This document shows, piece after piece, positions 1-12,444 of a stretch of DNA of 64,000 bases. Source of the DNA: Dasypus novemcinctus. Taxonomy: Eukaryota; Chordata; Mammalia; Cingulata; Dasypodidae. The stretch lies in assembly GCF_030445035.2 (NCBI RefSeq), contig NC_080694.1:70447147-70511146 (forward strand). The letters are read 5' to 3'. Each line of letters opens with the position of its first letter. The stretch's first letter is position 1. Under the pieces are notes generated by a model, which searched no databases, was not told the origin of the DNA, and saw only the letters and a list, made by a program, of their open reading frames with translations. The position numbers and the translations under genes were made by a program.

Positions 1-278
1 ATGTTTTTCTTGTGGTCCCAGATATTCACCAGCATCTGGGGGACAGTGGAGATGGTGTAGCAGAGGTCTAAAAAGGAGAGATGAGCCAGAAAGAAGTACA
101 TGGGTTGTGGAGTCTGGGATCAAGGTGGGATAAGGTAACGATAGCTGAGTTCCCAAGGAGGGTCATTATGTAGAAGATGGAGATAACCACAGAAAAGACC
201 ATTTCCAGTCTGGGCCATTCAGAGAAGCCCACCAGAACAAGCCCTCAGGCTGATGGAGGTGGTGTTGAATCTGCTCAT
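1..278 (-). pseudogene. Olfactory receptor pseudogene, 5' part, cut by window edge
   Basis: On the minus strand this reads as the N-terminal third of a class II olfactory receptor of family 2 type. A start codon lies at 278-276, followed by an N-glycosylation-type N-T-T, a TM1 region (FSEWPRLEMVFSVVISIFY, then a TLLGNS segment), the intracellular LDPRLH motif, [17 protein letters not shown] in TM2, and the segment up to [16 protein letters not shown]. Two breaks are visible. The frame of the start codon does not match that of the LVGFSEWP segment (shift near 243-250). One base is missing between LDPRLH and PMYFFL, near 105-112. The remaining two thirds lie beyond the left edge. The gene is in the same orientation as the intact receptor at 25216-26142, consistent with a receptor cluster. 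The OR assignment is firm; the subfamily is not. Confidence 0.9.
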
Positions 279-2049
279 CACTGTGACCCTACTTCCTGAA
301 AACACCAAGGTTGAAATTTTCGGAGCTTGTTATCCTGCGTTTAGGACTTAAGTTGGCTCATTGACCTGCTTTCATTGGAGGAAGTGGATGAGGGATGTTG
401 AAAAAAATTAAATCATGAACATATTTCCTTTATTTCCTCACTGTGAGGAAAGAGCCTTTTGTATCTGTATTTGTATCTATATCTGTATTTTGACAAATAT
501 TTTTCCAAGACTTTCACTTAGTAAACCCACAGGAGTTTATTAAGCAAAGGGTATTACCCAATAAAGAAAGTAAAGAAGTATTAGAATATATTTGTTATAA
601 AAGAAGGTGTTTGATTTGATGAGACATCATTGGACCTTCATTAAACCTCTAATTTACTGAATGTGTTCTAATTTTATTCCCTTCAGTGCAGTTAATTGTC
701 TTGCTACTTTTTAATGCATTTCTATTATAGCAGATGGAAATCACCACGTATGAAAGGTACTGTTGGTAACAGAAATGAAATTATATTTCTCCTTTCTGCT
801 TGCTCTAATTAGGTTAACATGGATAAAATTTCAAAATTCCAATGGAATACAGTCAGAGTTAATTTAATGATATTTAAAGAAAGAATCAACATCGTTAAGA
901 CTAATAGCACAAACCTTTTCACTTGTTTTCTTTAAGTGGAAGGCACATTAACATTTATGCCCAATAATATACATTTATATCAAATACCATGGATCAAAAA
1001 TTTTGTAGTTTCCATGACTGGGTCTCACCATTTCCTCCATTTGATTAAAGAGAATTTCCTGAAATAAAACTTCAGTATCATACAATCTTCTGTTTTCTGG
1101 AAAAGTATGGTTCCACAATGGATTTTATGTGGCACAGTGGAAAAACCTGTAAAGAATTGAGCAATTTCCCTCATGGGAGCCCAGGATATGATAATTACCC
1201 AATACATAATCACATGTATAGACACACACACACGAGCTGTATGCTTCACTTTCCTCATGTGTAAAGCAAATACGTAATTTGAGTGAGGACTTTTATTCAA
1301 ACTCTGAACTATGTACAAGCATCACACATTTATAAAATAGCAACAATAACAGGGATCGTCCTGGAGCGATTCTATGTGTGGAAGGCTTTTATAAGCACTT
1401 GGGAAGTCTCAGGTTTAACCCTCATGAATTCACTAATCACATCTGTTACAGACAAGGACCCTGAGTTTCTGAAAGGTGGAACAGCTTGCCTATGACTGCA
1501 TGGTAACTAATGTCAGCGCGGTCATCATGCTTCCACCTGCCTCAGAGGAAACCCTGCGCCCTTAATCACGAGTGCACGCTCACCACGAGCCAGGCGTAGA
1601 CCTGAATGTCTGAATAGATGAGCACTTAGCAACACGTTCATTTATACCCTTAGACATTCGCTGGTAAATACACGGAATCTGTCTTCTCCAATTATCTGCA
1701 AGGAGAAATTCAAGGTCACTCTTTAGTGTGAACTTATAAATGACAAATACGTTAATCAAAGCAGGATTGTGCCCTGGAAAGAACAGTGAACTGGTCCTTC
1801 AGTCAGTAAGATGAAATAATAAAATGAAATTAAGAAATAACGTCTTGGAAACAATGAAACATATAAGCATAATTTACAGGTATCTAGTGTGCTGAGATCC
1901 AATTACTTAAAATTCCTATAAAAGTATTAAGTTCATGAAGAGACTATCAAAATATTACTATATAAATAAATACAAATGAAATCATTCATATAAAAAAATG
2001 AAAAAATCACCAAGAATTAGAAAGCATAAAAGGAATGCTACTTTTAAAT
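279..2049. other. Unassigned intergenic DNA
   Basis: I see no gene and no repeat that I can name. The stretch is AT-rich with scattered stop codons. It holds a short CA run near 1222-1233. A modestly CpG-containing patch at about 1515-1600 stands out slightly from its surroundings but has no coding signature. Confidence 0.5.
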
Positions 2050-2400
2050 GATAATAATATGTATATAATTTTACTTAGCAATTTCTCCTCAAGAAAATAT
2101 CCTGAATAAATAATCAAATGTGCATTAAAAATGTACATCCCAGGATATGCAATACTAGTATATTTACATTATTTAAAAATTAGAAAAACTAATGGTAATG
2201 TTTCAAAATAAGGAATTATTAAATATATATGTTATTCATTGATTAGACTCTGATGCCATCAATAAGAATAAGTTTAAATATGCAATGTTTTACAAGGTGC
2301 TTTTCATAATATATCATATAAAATATGAAATAATGTCCAAATGTTGTTGAAACTTATATGAGTATTACATACAAAAGCAAGGGAAAATCCACAACAAAAT
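2050..2400 (+). repeat. Probable old L1 3' UTR relic
   Basis: The order of words (AAATATCCTGAATAAATAAT, a fragment like TTACATTATTTAAAAATTAG, then GGAATTATTAAATATATATG) follows the pattern of mammalian L1M 3' ends, in which an ATTTATAATAGCAAAAAATT-like block precedes a GGTTAAATAAATTATGGTA-like block. It is highly diverged, and the boundaries are approximate. Confidence 0.35.
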
Positions 2401-4869
2401 TAACATTGGAATTATCTCTGAGTTTTAGATTATTAATGTTCTTTTATTATTTTTTGCAATCTGCTTTTTCAAATTTTGTTCCATGATCAGTCATTTTATA
2501 ATTTTCAATAATGTAATAAAAATGCACCTCTTCTAATGAGAATTCTTTATGCTACCTTAATCTGGTTATATTAAATGGTCTTAAATTGGGTTCCTGTTAT
2601 AAGGTCTCCATTGCCAGACAGTATATCTGATTTTGTGCTTTAAATATTTCCTCTTAGGAATATGATTAAATCACTCGAGGAGATTCTTACCTAGTGGAGA
2701 CAGCATACATTCCATTTATATTTGTTTTATATCTTTGGGCATAAAAGAAGTTCAATGAGTTGATGTAAAATACTTGGATAAATAAAATATTTCAATGCTA
2801 AATGTCTGTTTTTGTTGTGTTGGTTATATTTCCATGGTGGTAAAAAGTATTTTAGTTTAGTCACCAACTTCTTGGTGTTATTCATTTCCAAGGGACAAGT
2901 AAGCAGTATTATTTTACAGGTAGCAAGAAGCAAGAAAATCTTGGAAGTTTAATTTCTTTGTCTCAATGTATTATCATGCTAAAATTTATTCTTCTCCTTC
3001 CTAGGTATGCACCATTCACCATTCATATTGCAATATGTTTAATATGATTCTAAGAGGGATTTTGTGAAAGAAGAGGCCAAACTGCAGTGAATGGAAACTT
3101 CCACACATATGTGGTCATTTCACATCACAGGAGAACTTCTAGACCTATGAAGTCTCCATGAAGGAGAGCAAGGCGACGGAAACAGAAGTAGGAGTTCACC
3201 AAAGCCTGGGATCACCTAATTAAAAATTTAATCCATGGCCAGCTATGAGTTCCATCTCTTCAAAGGATATTAATCAGTATTCCTTTTTGGGGAAAGAAGA
3301 AGAAAGAAACATTCTAATTTTAAAGATGTTTCCTGGAAAGAATAACCTTTTAGCTTGCATTTATTATATAGGATTAGATTTGAAAAACAGCAATACATCT
3401 AAATTGGATGTGTATTCAAAAAATATTTTTTGCATCTTAATTCATCTAAACAAAAAACTCACAAAATTTATTCAAAATGTTTTAACTCATACATTCTTCT
3501 GTAGTTAAAATATATTTTTTCTTTATCTTCAATAGAATAGGATACAATTGTGAGCAAGATGGATAACCCAATTGGTCTTGACCACAACTGAAATGTGTAT
3601 TTTGTACCACTTAAGTGAGCTAACTGGTATAAGAACGTTCAGTGGATCATGGAACCGTGCATGTCAGTAAAGTTTCTCTACTCTTGTGTTGCTCAAATGA
3701 CCTTAGAGTGAGTGCCCCTAGCTTCGCTGGTAACCTTTTCCAGACTAACAGTTACATATACATAGGAATCTGATAAATTGGTATATTGATGCATCCTTTT
3801 GGTTATTTAAGTCATTTCCCCTCCACTAAGCAGATTTCCTACCAAATCTACACTGGTTTGGGGGAAAGAAATCAGTTCATGTGTTCAAAGAATTATCAAG
3901 CATGTTGTGTTTCTTCTTTCATTTAGCTTGTCCCATAATAAACAATCCCAGAAACTAAAAATAAACCTCATTCATTACTTTACTTGTCATTACTATTCAA
4001 GTTTTTTAATATCACTATTCTTTTTCCTTTTACTCAAAAAAATACCTTTTTCCTCAATAAAATTATTTTCAGCCCATGTACCATGGTTGCCCCTCTCTGT
4101 ATCGTCAGTCTCCATAAAGCAAACTCTTGGTGGTCAAAATGATAGTCCCCAAGCAAAATGTCCTGTCTCCAATGCCAAGAAAACACCAGGAGAAAAGTAA
4201 CTCCCATAATTTCACAACTGGGGTTTCTTGTCCTCTGAAATAAGTGCCTCGTGGCTTCTATCCTCTTATCCTTACTGCCTGGTTCTGCTGTTTTTCCATG
4301 GGGAAGGAAATGATTCCCTCTCTGTGGCTCCTCCTTGGTTTAAGATATTTGGGTCTCAATTCCATTACAAAATGCATCTATATGTCTTTCATTCCATATT
4401 TAAAGAATGAAGAGCACCTAAGGTCCCTTATCCTTACTCCTGTAGGGAAGGTAGCAACTCTAGGACGGGGCTTGCTAGAAATGTTAAACTTGAGGAATCA
4501 ATCTCAGGTGGAATTATACAGAACTCATGGAGATGGGAGTGTAGACCTTGGGAAAACTAGGAAAATAGCATCATAAGCTTCTTACAATGCAAACAAATTC
4601 TACGTAATTCTGCCATTTGGTTCTCCTTCCTTTAGAACAGTTTCCATTTCCATTTGTCTCTTCATTAGGTTATTTACTTGCTGCTATTTGCTGTTATTTA
4701 TAAATAGATGCTTAAGACTATTTTCACTCTCCAAGGAAATTATTAAATTCAATCATAAAGCACTTTAGGTCTTTTGATTGAAATAGTGATTTTTCAAAAG
4801 AATCAACATTTCTTTGACGGCTAAGTGAGAGCTGTGTGAAACGCTCCATTCTCTGAATTGAATTTTAGA
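2401..4869. other. Unassigned intergenic DNA
   Basis: No exon-like, RNA-gene or nameable repeat signature was found. Open frames here are short and have no protein family features. Confidence 0.5.
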
Positions 4870-5155
4870 TTCCATTGTCCCTTTTGATAGAAATATATCC
4901 AAGTCATGAATCTTACAAAGACTATGAAATCAATATCACCCTAATACTAAAACCAGATAATGACACTACAAAAAGAAAAAAAGAAAAATTAAAGACTACT
5001 ATTTCTAATGAATATAGATGCAAAAATTGTCAACAAAATAGTTGCAAACAGAATTCGAAAGTACATTTAAAGAATTATACAGCATGATCAAGTGAACATG
5101 ATCAAGTAATAGACCATATTGATAAATTGAAGAAGAAAATAAAAAGAGTATTTAT
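4870..5155 (+). mobile_element. L1 ORF2 fragment (reverse transcriptase region)
   Basis: The nucleotide order (ATATCACCCTAATACTAAAA, CCAGATAATGACACTACAAA, GAATATAGATGCAAAAATTG, CATGATCAAGTGA) corresponds to the part of L1 ORF2 upstream of the catalytic site of the reverse transcriptase, where the protein reads I-T-L-I-x-K-P-x-x-D-x-T. Only about 290 bp remain. The open frame at 4875-5087 is the residue of this ORF2 and not a separate gene. Confidence 0.8.
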
Positions 5156-5280
5156 TGTTTACCTTTTGTGAAGTACTATTTTTGTCAGAGCCTAATGTGA
5201 AGTAGGTCATTTAGCTTTCTCCGTATCTTTACTAATATTGCACATTGTCAAATTCATAAATTATTTTCCAAGTCGATAGT

Positions 5281-5500
5281 TAAGAAGTGATGTCTTAGTA
5301 TCATTTTATTTTGCATTTCTCTTATTGTGAATGAGGTTGAGATTCTTTTTGTTTGCTTATTTGCCATTTCCTTTTGTTGTGAGATAACAGCTCATATTTT
5401 AATATGCTCTTGCTCATTTCCCTATTGTGTCATAAGACTTTTTCTTTCTGATTTCTGGGTGCTCTTTACATTTTACCTATTGTATTTTTTTATTGTCCTT
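5281..5500 (-). repeat. Old L1 3' UTR relic
   Basis: Read on the plus strand it gives TTTGCATTTCTCTTATTGTG followed by AATGAGGTTGAGATTCTTTT and a TTTGCCATTTCC block. This is the familiar antisense pattern of an old L1 3' region. It is diverged and lacks clear ends. Confidence 0.6.
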
Positions 5501-6339
5501 TGTGATATGACTTTGCTTATTACACTTTTAAATTTAAATATAACATACCTCTAGAAAAGTATAAAAATCATAACTGTACATACAGCTCAATGAATTTTCA
5601 CAAATTAGATAGATCTCTGTACAACACCACACAGAGTTGAGATAGAATACATCCACCAGACAAGAAGTTCCATTTCTCTGTGCAAAAGTATTTAATATTC
5701 TGTGCAAAATAAATAATATTCTTATTTGAAAGCTATTTTCTCTCCCTTAAATGTGATGTTTAATTGTCTACTGACTTCCATTGTTCCCGATGATATCTTC
5801 CATTATTGTTGCATTTCTTTTCCTCTGGCTTCTTTTCTAGATTTTCTCTGTTTCTTTGGATTTTGGCAGTTGAATATAAGATGCTTAGTGTGATTTTCTT
5901 CCTATTTATCCTGCTTGGGTTTTGCCGAGATTTTGAATTTGCAGGTGGTGTCATTTATCAAGTATGTACAGGAAAAATATCCTTCAAAATGAAGGCCAAA
6001 GAAATACATTTTTAGACTTAAAAAAACTTAAAGATTTCCTCTGAAGGAAAAGAAAAGGAAAAAAAAAAGTCAAAAAGCCTTTCGGGTTAAAGGTAAGTTT
6101 GGATATAGAGAACAGAATGAAAAATCCATAAGACAGTATTAATATTCGGATAAATTTTAAAATATGGGTGTTTTATGTGTGTGTGTGAGTTCCTCAAAAC
6201 TCCAGAAAACAAAGAGTTTCAGTAACTTAGCAAATGCTGACTCAGGAAAAAGCAGCCTGAAAAAAGGTAGTTCAAGCTTGTGGTGCCTACCCTCCCCCAA
6301 GCACAGTGTGGAGCCAGCCTGTACCTGTTCCAGATTAAC
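5501..6339. other. Unassigned intergenic DNA
   Basis: AT-rich with a purine-rich patch at about 6035-6080. A short TG run lies near 6174-6190. No gene signature was seen. Confidence 0.45.
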
Positions 6340-7340
6340 CCTGTGCACATGACGGGGTGCCCATATGCCAGTGATGATCTCTCCAGTGGAATCCTAAAGA
6401 CTGAATAAGGAAACTTGTCACTGGAGCACAATTGCAGAATCTGTACTGAAGACGGAGAAGCAGCTTGCTGACAGCTAAATCAACCTAAGAAACAATTAAA
6501 TCCAAGCAGCCAGGGACAAAGGAAAACCTGCATTATGTCATAAATTACATAACCCAGGAGGGGGTGAAAGTCTATGTCAAAAGGGAGGAGAAGGAGCATT
6601 AGAACTAGTGAAAACGATATCCTGACGTGTTCCTAAGACCACGAACAAGCACAAGCCTGGAAAAGAAGCAGACTCCACAACTCCTCACAGGCTCAGACTG
6701 GACAGAGGACCCTGCACTTCATAGTTGACTAGGGATGCTTTTCTTGTTAGGAGGACTAAGTTCTGAAAGAAACTGCAAGCCAAAGCAGAGTCAATTTTCA
6801 AAGACTGTGGAAGGTGCTGTTTGTTTGGGTTGGTTTCTTTGTGTTAACTCCTGTCACACAAGGATATCACTGTCATACCACAAGCTGGATACATACTTAA
6901 GGAACAGACAACGGAGGGCCTAATTCCATAGTTAACATTTTAAAATATTTACATGTACAGTGTGCAATAGAAGATAATAAGATAAACAAAGAAACAAGAA
7001 GTGATGGCCCATCAAAGGAACAAGGAACCATCAATGAAGAGGACCAGATTTTGGACATACCTAAAAAGATTTTTTTTTTTAATGAGCCTACTGTGTTTAA
7101 GGAGATAAAGGAAAACAGAGAAAAAAGAACTAAATATGAGATGAGGACAACATTGAATGAACAATATATGTATGCTATTCAAATTAAGTCAGCATTGAAT
7201 CAAATGTGATTGTTATAAATTTGGGATGTTACCCCATGGTAACGAAAAAGAAAATATATGAAAACATATTCATAAAGAAGTGAGGTGTTGGAGATTTGGG
7301 CCTGAAGGGTATCAAGAATGAAACAAAGATAAATTTTTTA
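6340..7340 (+). mobile_element. Possible L1/HAL1 5' region
   Basis: The segment is purine-rich on the plus strand. It contains blocks such as AGTGATGGCCCATCAAAGGA and CACATTGAATGAACAATATATG-like sequence that resemble the leader and ORF1 start of L1 or half-L1 elements. It precedes clear ORF2 sequence from about 7713. There is no intact ORF1, and the assignment is tentative. Confidence 0.35.
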
Positions 7341-7349
7341 AAAAAAGAA

Positions 7350-7712
7350 TGAAACAAAGAGAAAGAAAGAGAGAGAGCTGGGATCAGGGGGTCTGCAAGT
7401 AGAGACTCCTCAGACAACTTTATTACCTCCAAGTGGCATCATATATACTCAAGCTATCATGAGCACAAGTGATAACATGCAGTTGCACATTAATAAATCT
7501 CATAAGCTAAAGAACTACAAAATCTTATCTCAGAGTACAAGGTCCTAGTGCTCCTTCAAACTCCAAAGTATGTTTGTTCATATTTCTCCCTGCCCCGGAC
7601 AGCTTTGTCCTGTTGAGATGAAAGGCTTAATTGCTGCATTCTTATGTTAAAAGTGTAGCCATGGAAATAGCACATCTCTTCCTGCAAGACCACCATGCCT
7701 TTGTTTCTAACA
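7350..7712 (-). mobile_element. Candidate solo LTR
   Basis: Read on the minus strand, the stretch starts with TGTTAGAAACAAAGGC. It has a TATA-like GAGTATATATG and, about 30 bp further, a polyadenylation-type AATAAAG, followed by a pyrimidine-rich U5-like end. This is the order expected of a retroviral LTR lying within L1-like flanks. I could not find a matching target-site duplication, so the ends are guesses. Confidence 0.35.
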
Positions 7713-8172
7713 GTGAGGATAACCCAAAATTCTACAATGAAAAATCAAATAAATATGAAAGTATTTGTTAATGAAAAAAATTAAGGATCAAAAAAGTTGT
7801 AAGACTTACAAAGGCTAAACAGCAAAATGACAAAAGAAAGTCCTGCATTATCAGTACTTACTCGAAATGTAAATAAATGAAACTCTCCAGTCAAAAGGCA
7901 GAGATTGCCAGAATGGGGGGAAAAAATGACCCAATTTAACGTTCCTATAAGGGATTCACCTTAAATGAAAGACACAAGAGGGCTCAAAGTGCAGAGATTG
8001 AAATATACATACATGTTAATAGCAACAAAAAGAGAACTGGGGTACTTAAATAATATCAGATAAAATAGACTTGAAGACAAAAACTGTTATGAGGGACAAG
8101 GAATATCATTTTATACTGATAATTGGGTCAACCCAATAAAAAGATACTATAATCATAAGTATATATGGACTC
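7713..8172 (+). mobile_element. L1 ORF2, endonuclease-side segment
   Basis: The words ATTAAGGATCAAAAAAGTTG, AAATAGACTTGAAGACAAAA, GAGGGACAAGGAATATCATT and ATACTGATAATTGGGTCAAC match the region between the endonuclease and reverse transcriptase domains of mammalian L1 ORF2. The copy continues without loss on the far side of the solo LTR at 8173-9105. Its last six bases, GGACTC (8167-8172), are one half of that LTR's target duplication. Confidence 0.8.
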
Positions 8173-9105
8173 TGTGGCGGCTTGCTCGGTCGGTAGAGGT
8201 GGGGTCTGGCTGCGGACGAGGGGTCGGTCCAGCTCTGGACGAGGGGTCGGTCCCGCTTGGGATGAGGGGTCGGTCCCACTTGGGACGAGGGGTCGGTCCG
8301 GCAGCAGACGAGGGATCGGTCTCACAAGGGGTTGCGCGGTTCGGCTGACGGGGTCGCCCGGCAAAGCCGGCGACGAAGGTGTCGCCCGGCGAAGCAGGCG
8401 ACGAACTGGGGACAAGGGAGGCCAGGCCCTTGTCGGGGGCTCTCAGGACTGGAGGGCGCACGGCAGAAGAACTACCGCGGAGACAAGGTAAACACGCAAG
8501 TCCACTTTATTGAGGGAGAGGCAACAGTTTTATAGGGGCTGGGGAAGGCTGATTGGTCGAAGCCACGCCCTGTTCTGATTGGTTGCCGGCGAAAGGTCAG
8601 TGGGCGGTACTGGACGGGGGAGGGGTGGTGGTTAGGGATTGGCTGTCGCTGTTGCTGGGGGAAGGGGCAGGGTTTAGGGATTGGTGGCTGCTGTTGCTGG
8701 GGTGGAGGGCAGACTTGAGTTTCCCGCCCACGCCTGGCTGTTGCTGCTGTTGGGGGAAAGGAAAAGGGCGGGCTGGATTTTTCTGCCCACACCTGGCTGT
8801 TGCTGCTGTCGGGGGAGGGGAAAAGGGCGGGCTGGATTTCTCCGCCCACGCCTGCGCAGGGAGAAAGAAGAAGAAGGGTGCCGCCCCACAGGCATCCTGT
8901 GGCGCCATCCGGGAGGAGGGGCGGCCGCGGAAGCACGGCTGCCGAGAAGGGGAGACCCGAGGGCACTCTGCGCCCACACCGAGCTTCCTTCAGGGGTGGC
9001 GGTGAGTCTGACCAGCCACCCTTTTATGGGGGCAGCGGCTTGGCCTACCGCGGCCGCTCCCCCGCCAGGCCAGCAAACCACGCTTCAGCCCGAGGGGTGA
9101 CCGCA
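8173..9105 (-). mobile_element. Solo LTR, betaretrovirus-like family (same family as 53434-58025)
   Basis: On the minus strand this is a complete LTR, starting TGCGGTCACCCCTCGGG and ending in GCCGCCACA. It is flanked by a perfect 6-bp duplication GGACTC (8167-8172 and 9106-9111). It is close in sequence to both LTRs of the provirus at 53434-58025 but differs at its U5 end. It contains two copies of the roughly 59-bp U3 repeat, two CCAAT motifs and a TATAAAA box (complement at 8528-8534). It is very GC- and CpG-rich against the AT-rich L1 it sits in. No internal viral sequence flanks it, so it is a recombined solo LTR. Long open frames on both strands inside it are by-products of base composition. 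Confidence 0.95.
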
Positions 9106-12100
9106 GGACTCAACAGCAGAGGCCCAAAATATATGAAGGAAATGTTGACAGATTTGAAGAGAAATATAGGCAGTTATGCCTTAATAGTAGGAGAACTCAA
9201 TATAACACTTTCAATAATGGTTAGAAAATATGAACAGAAAAAAAGAAAAAAAAAGAAAGAAAAATGATAATCTCAATCAACTAGACCTAAAAACCAACTA
9301 GACAAAACAGGCAAATATGAAAACACTTCATCCAGCAGCAGAAGGTTATATATTGATTCCTAATACACATTGATTATTATCCAGGATAGACCATATGTTT
9401 GGTCACAAAACAAGCTCAGTTAATAAAAACATATTAAAAAGTATACAATGTATTTTCTCCAACCACAATGGTATTAGGCTAAGAATCAATAATAGAGAAA
9501 TGGAAAATTAACAAATATGTGGGAAACAACAGACTTTAAACAACCAATAGGTCAAAAAAGAAATTTCAGAAGTAATTAGGAAATATCTTGAAACAAATGA
9601 AAATGAGAGCACAGAATACAGAAGTTTATGGAATGCAAAAAGGGAGTGATGAGAGGGAAATTATAGCTTAAAATGCTTACACTAAAAAGAAGAAAGGTCT
9701 CAAGTCAGAGACCTAACTTCACAACTAGAAGATCCAGATAAAGAAGAGCAAGTTAAGCCCAAAGCAAGCAGAAGGAAGGAATAAGAATGATTATGGTGAA
9801 GATAAATGAAACAGTGAATTAAAAAAACACAACTATACAGAGACTCAAGAAAACCAAAAGCTGGTTCCCTGAAAAAGTCAATTAAAAAGACAGACTTTTA
9901 GCTATATGGTCAAATTAAAAACAAAGAGGCAACAATAACTAAACTTAGAAATGAAAGGTGGAACATGACTACTGATCCCATATAAATAAAAGGGTTTATA
10001 AGAGAAAAGTATGAACAACTGTATTCCCATAAGTGAGATAACCTAGATAAAATGGACAAATACCTAGAAATGCATGAACAACTGCCACTGACTCAAAAAG
10101 AAATAGTTGATTTCAACAGATCAATAACTAACAAAGAGATTGAAGCAGTTATTAAAAATCGTCCAATAATGAAAAGCCCAGGACCAGATGGTTTCATAAA
10201 AGAATTCTTGAAACACTCCAAGAAGACAACTCCAATTCTTCTCAAACTCTTTCAAAAAGTGAAGAGGAGGGAACACTCCATAACTCCTTCTATGAGGCCA
10301 AAATCATCCTCATAACAAAGCCAGATAAAGATATGACAAGAAAAGAAAACTACAGACCAATATCCTTATGGATATGGATGCCAAAATCTTCAATATACTA
10401 GCAAACTGAATCCAAAAGCACAGTAAAAGTTATACACCATGATCAAGTGGTATTTATTTCAGGCATGCAATATAAGAAAATCAATGAATATAATACACCA
10501 CATTAACAGAACAAAGAGAAGGAAAAACACATGATCTTCTCATTGACACCGGAAAGATATACAGGGCAAAATCCAGCATCCCTTATTGATAACAAAACTT
10601 AAAAAATCAGGACTAGAAGGAAACTTCCTCAACATAATAAAGGACATACATGAAAAACCCACTACTAACATCATAATCAGTGGTGAAAGACTGAAAGCTT
10701 CCTTCTATGATCAGGAACAAGACAAGGGTGTCCACTGTCACTACCATTATTCAACATTGTACTGGAAGTTCTAACCAGAGCAATTAGGCAAGAAAAAGTA
10801 ATGAAAGACATCCGCCCTATAAAGGAAGAAGTAAAACTTTCACTATTTATGGATGACAGGATCCTATATATAGAAAATGCTGAAAAATCCACAAGAAAGC
10901 TAGAATTAATAAATGAATTCAAAATAGTGGCCATGCACAAGATTATTTGCAAAAATCAACAGTGTTTCTGCATGCTAAAAATTAATCTGAAGAGGAAATT
11001 AAGAAATTTATAAAAGCAACTAAAATAATTAAATATCTAGGAATAAATGTAATCAAGGATGTAAAGGGCTTATACAAGGAAAAACAAAACATTGCTAAAA
11101 GCAATCTTAAAGAAGACTTAAATAAATGGAAATATGCTCTGTAATTGTGGATTAGGAAACAAAATATTGTCAGCTTGCTAGTTCTACCCAAAGCAATTTA
11201 CATATTCAACACAATCCCAATCAAAATTCCAACAGCCTTCTTTGCAGAAGTGGAAAAGAAAATTATCAAATTTATATGGAAGAGTAAGCTGTCCCAAATG
11301 GCTAAAGCCATCTTGAAAAAGAAATAAGCTGGGGGACTCAGTTCCTAAACTTAAAACTTATTACACATTTACAGTAATCAAAGCAGCATGGTATTGGCAC
11401 AAGGACAGACATATAGGCCAATGGAGTTGAACTGAGAGTTTAGGAATCAACCCTTATCTATAGAGATTTGATTTTGACAAGGATGTGAAGCCCATTAAAT
11501 TGGTAAAAAGTAGTACCTTCTATAAATGGTTTAGAAAAACTGGGTATCTATTTGCAAAAGAATGTAGGTGGCCCTCCATGTTTTTCAATGGCTTCTTAGA
11601 CTTTACATAAAAAACACAAGCAACAAAAGAAATATAGTAAATAGTCCCTCATTAAAATAAAAAGCTTTCATGCATTGAAGGCCTTTATCATGAGGTAAAA
11701 CTACAACCTACAGAATGGTAGAAAGATTTGGAAAGCACATAACTAAAAGGACTTAATAGCCAGAATATATAAAGAAATATTACAATTCAACAATGAAAGG
11801 CAAACAACAAACAACCTAATTTAAAAATGCACAAAATACCTGAATAGGTGTTTCTCCAAAGAACATATACAAAGGCCAAATGCACATGAAAAGATGTTCA
11901 ATGTCATTAGCCATTTAGATCACACAAAGCATGAAAATTTGCTCCACTTCACTAATCATCCAGAGAAATTATAGCCACAGGAGTTTTCATTGCATACTCA
12001 CAAATTCTGCTCTATGAGAATATAATCTCTTATTCCAAAAAGGATACAGTTCCTTACAATCCATACCAGCAGAAGTTTGAGAGCATGTTTGGCAGTGGGT

Positions 12101-12120
12101 ATTAAAGAATACAAAATACA
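9106..12120 (+). mobile_element. L1 ORF2 continuation and 3' part (decayed)
   Basis: This resumes the L1 interrupted at 8172. In order it holds the remaining endonuclease-side spacer, a poorly conserved purine-rich stretch (9240-9270), the reverse transcriptase region with a recognisable KSPGPDGF motif (about 10178-10201), and the catalytic-site region at about 10830-10870, where the usual ADD reads FMDD. The 3' part of ORF2 follows, up to about 11990 (TTTCTCCAAAGAACATATAC, then GATGTTCAATGTCATTAGCC). Several stops and frameshifts break it into open frames of under 100 codons, so it cannot encode active ORF2p. The stretch 11990-12120 is probably the transition into 3' sequence. Confidence 0.9.
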
Positions 12121-12129
12121 AGGTTTGAA

Positions 12130-12440
12130 TTATCTGATTTTTTTGTCATGGGTCCCCTCACCAAGAGCACAGGAGACAAGGAGTTGGTTCAAGCATCTGC
12201 AAATAGCCCTGGAATTCTTCTGCATTGATTAAGTAAAGTTTGAATTCAAAAAAGTCCAGGACAACTAACAAGGAGATGATGATGGACAACACCCATCCCA
12301 AGTAACAGAAAGTGCCTGCTACTGCAAGGAAGATAGTTCCATCCATTTACCCCATGGGTTAAGCACTCTTTCATTTAGAAACAGGTGGGCATCACCATCC
12401 CCAAAACCTCAAGATTGGGGAAGGAGCAAAACACTAAATT
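12130..12440 (+). repeat. Retroposon family Y, partial copy
   Basis: This is a diverged plus-strand match to 58700-58900, sharing an AGGACAACTAACAAGGAGAT-like block, ATCCATTTACCCCATGGG and GGGCATCACCATCCCC. I use the working name family Y for the A-tailed element best seen at 58161-59356. It lies directly downstream of the L1, so it may be that L1's 3' UTR rather than a separate insertion. Confidence 0.6.
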
Positions 12441-12444
12441 AGAC

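Noticed and set aside
8173-9105. Host CpG island promoter
   Set aside because: The CpG-rich block has exact LTR ends and a 6-bp target duplication. It is a solo LTR and not a gene promoter of the host. The same applies to the blocks at 53434 and 57108.
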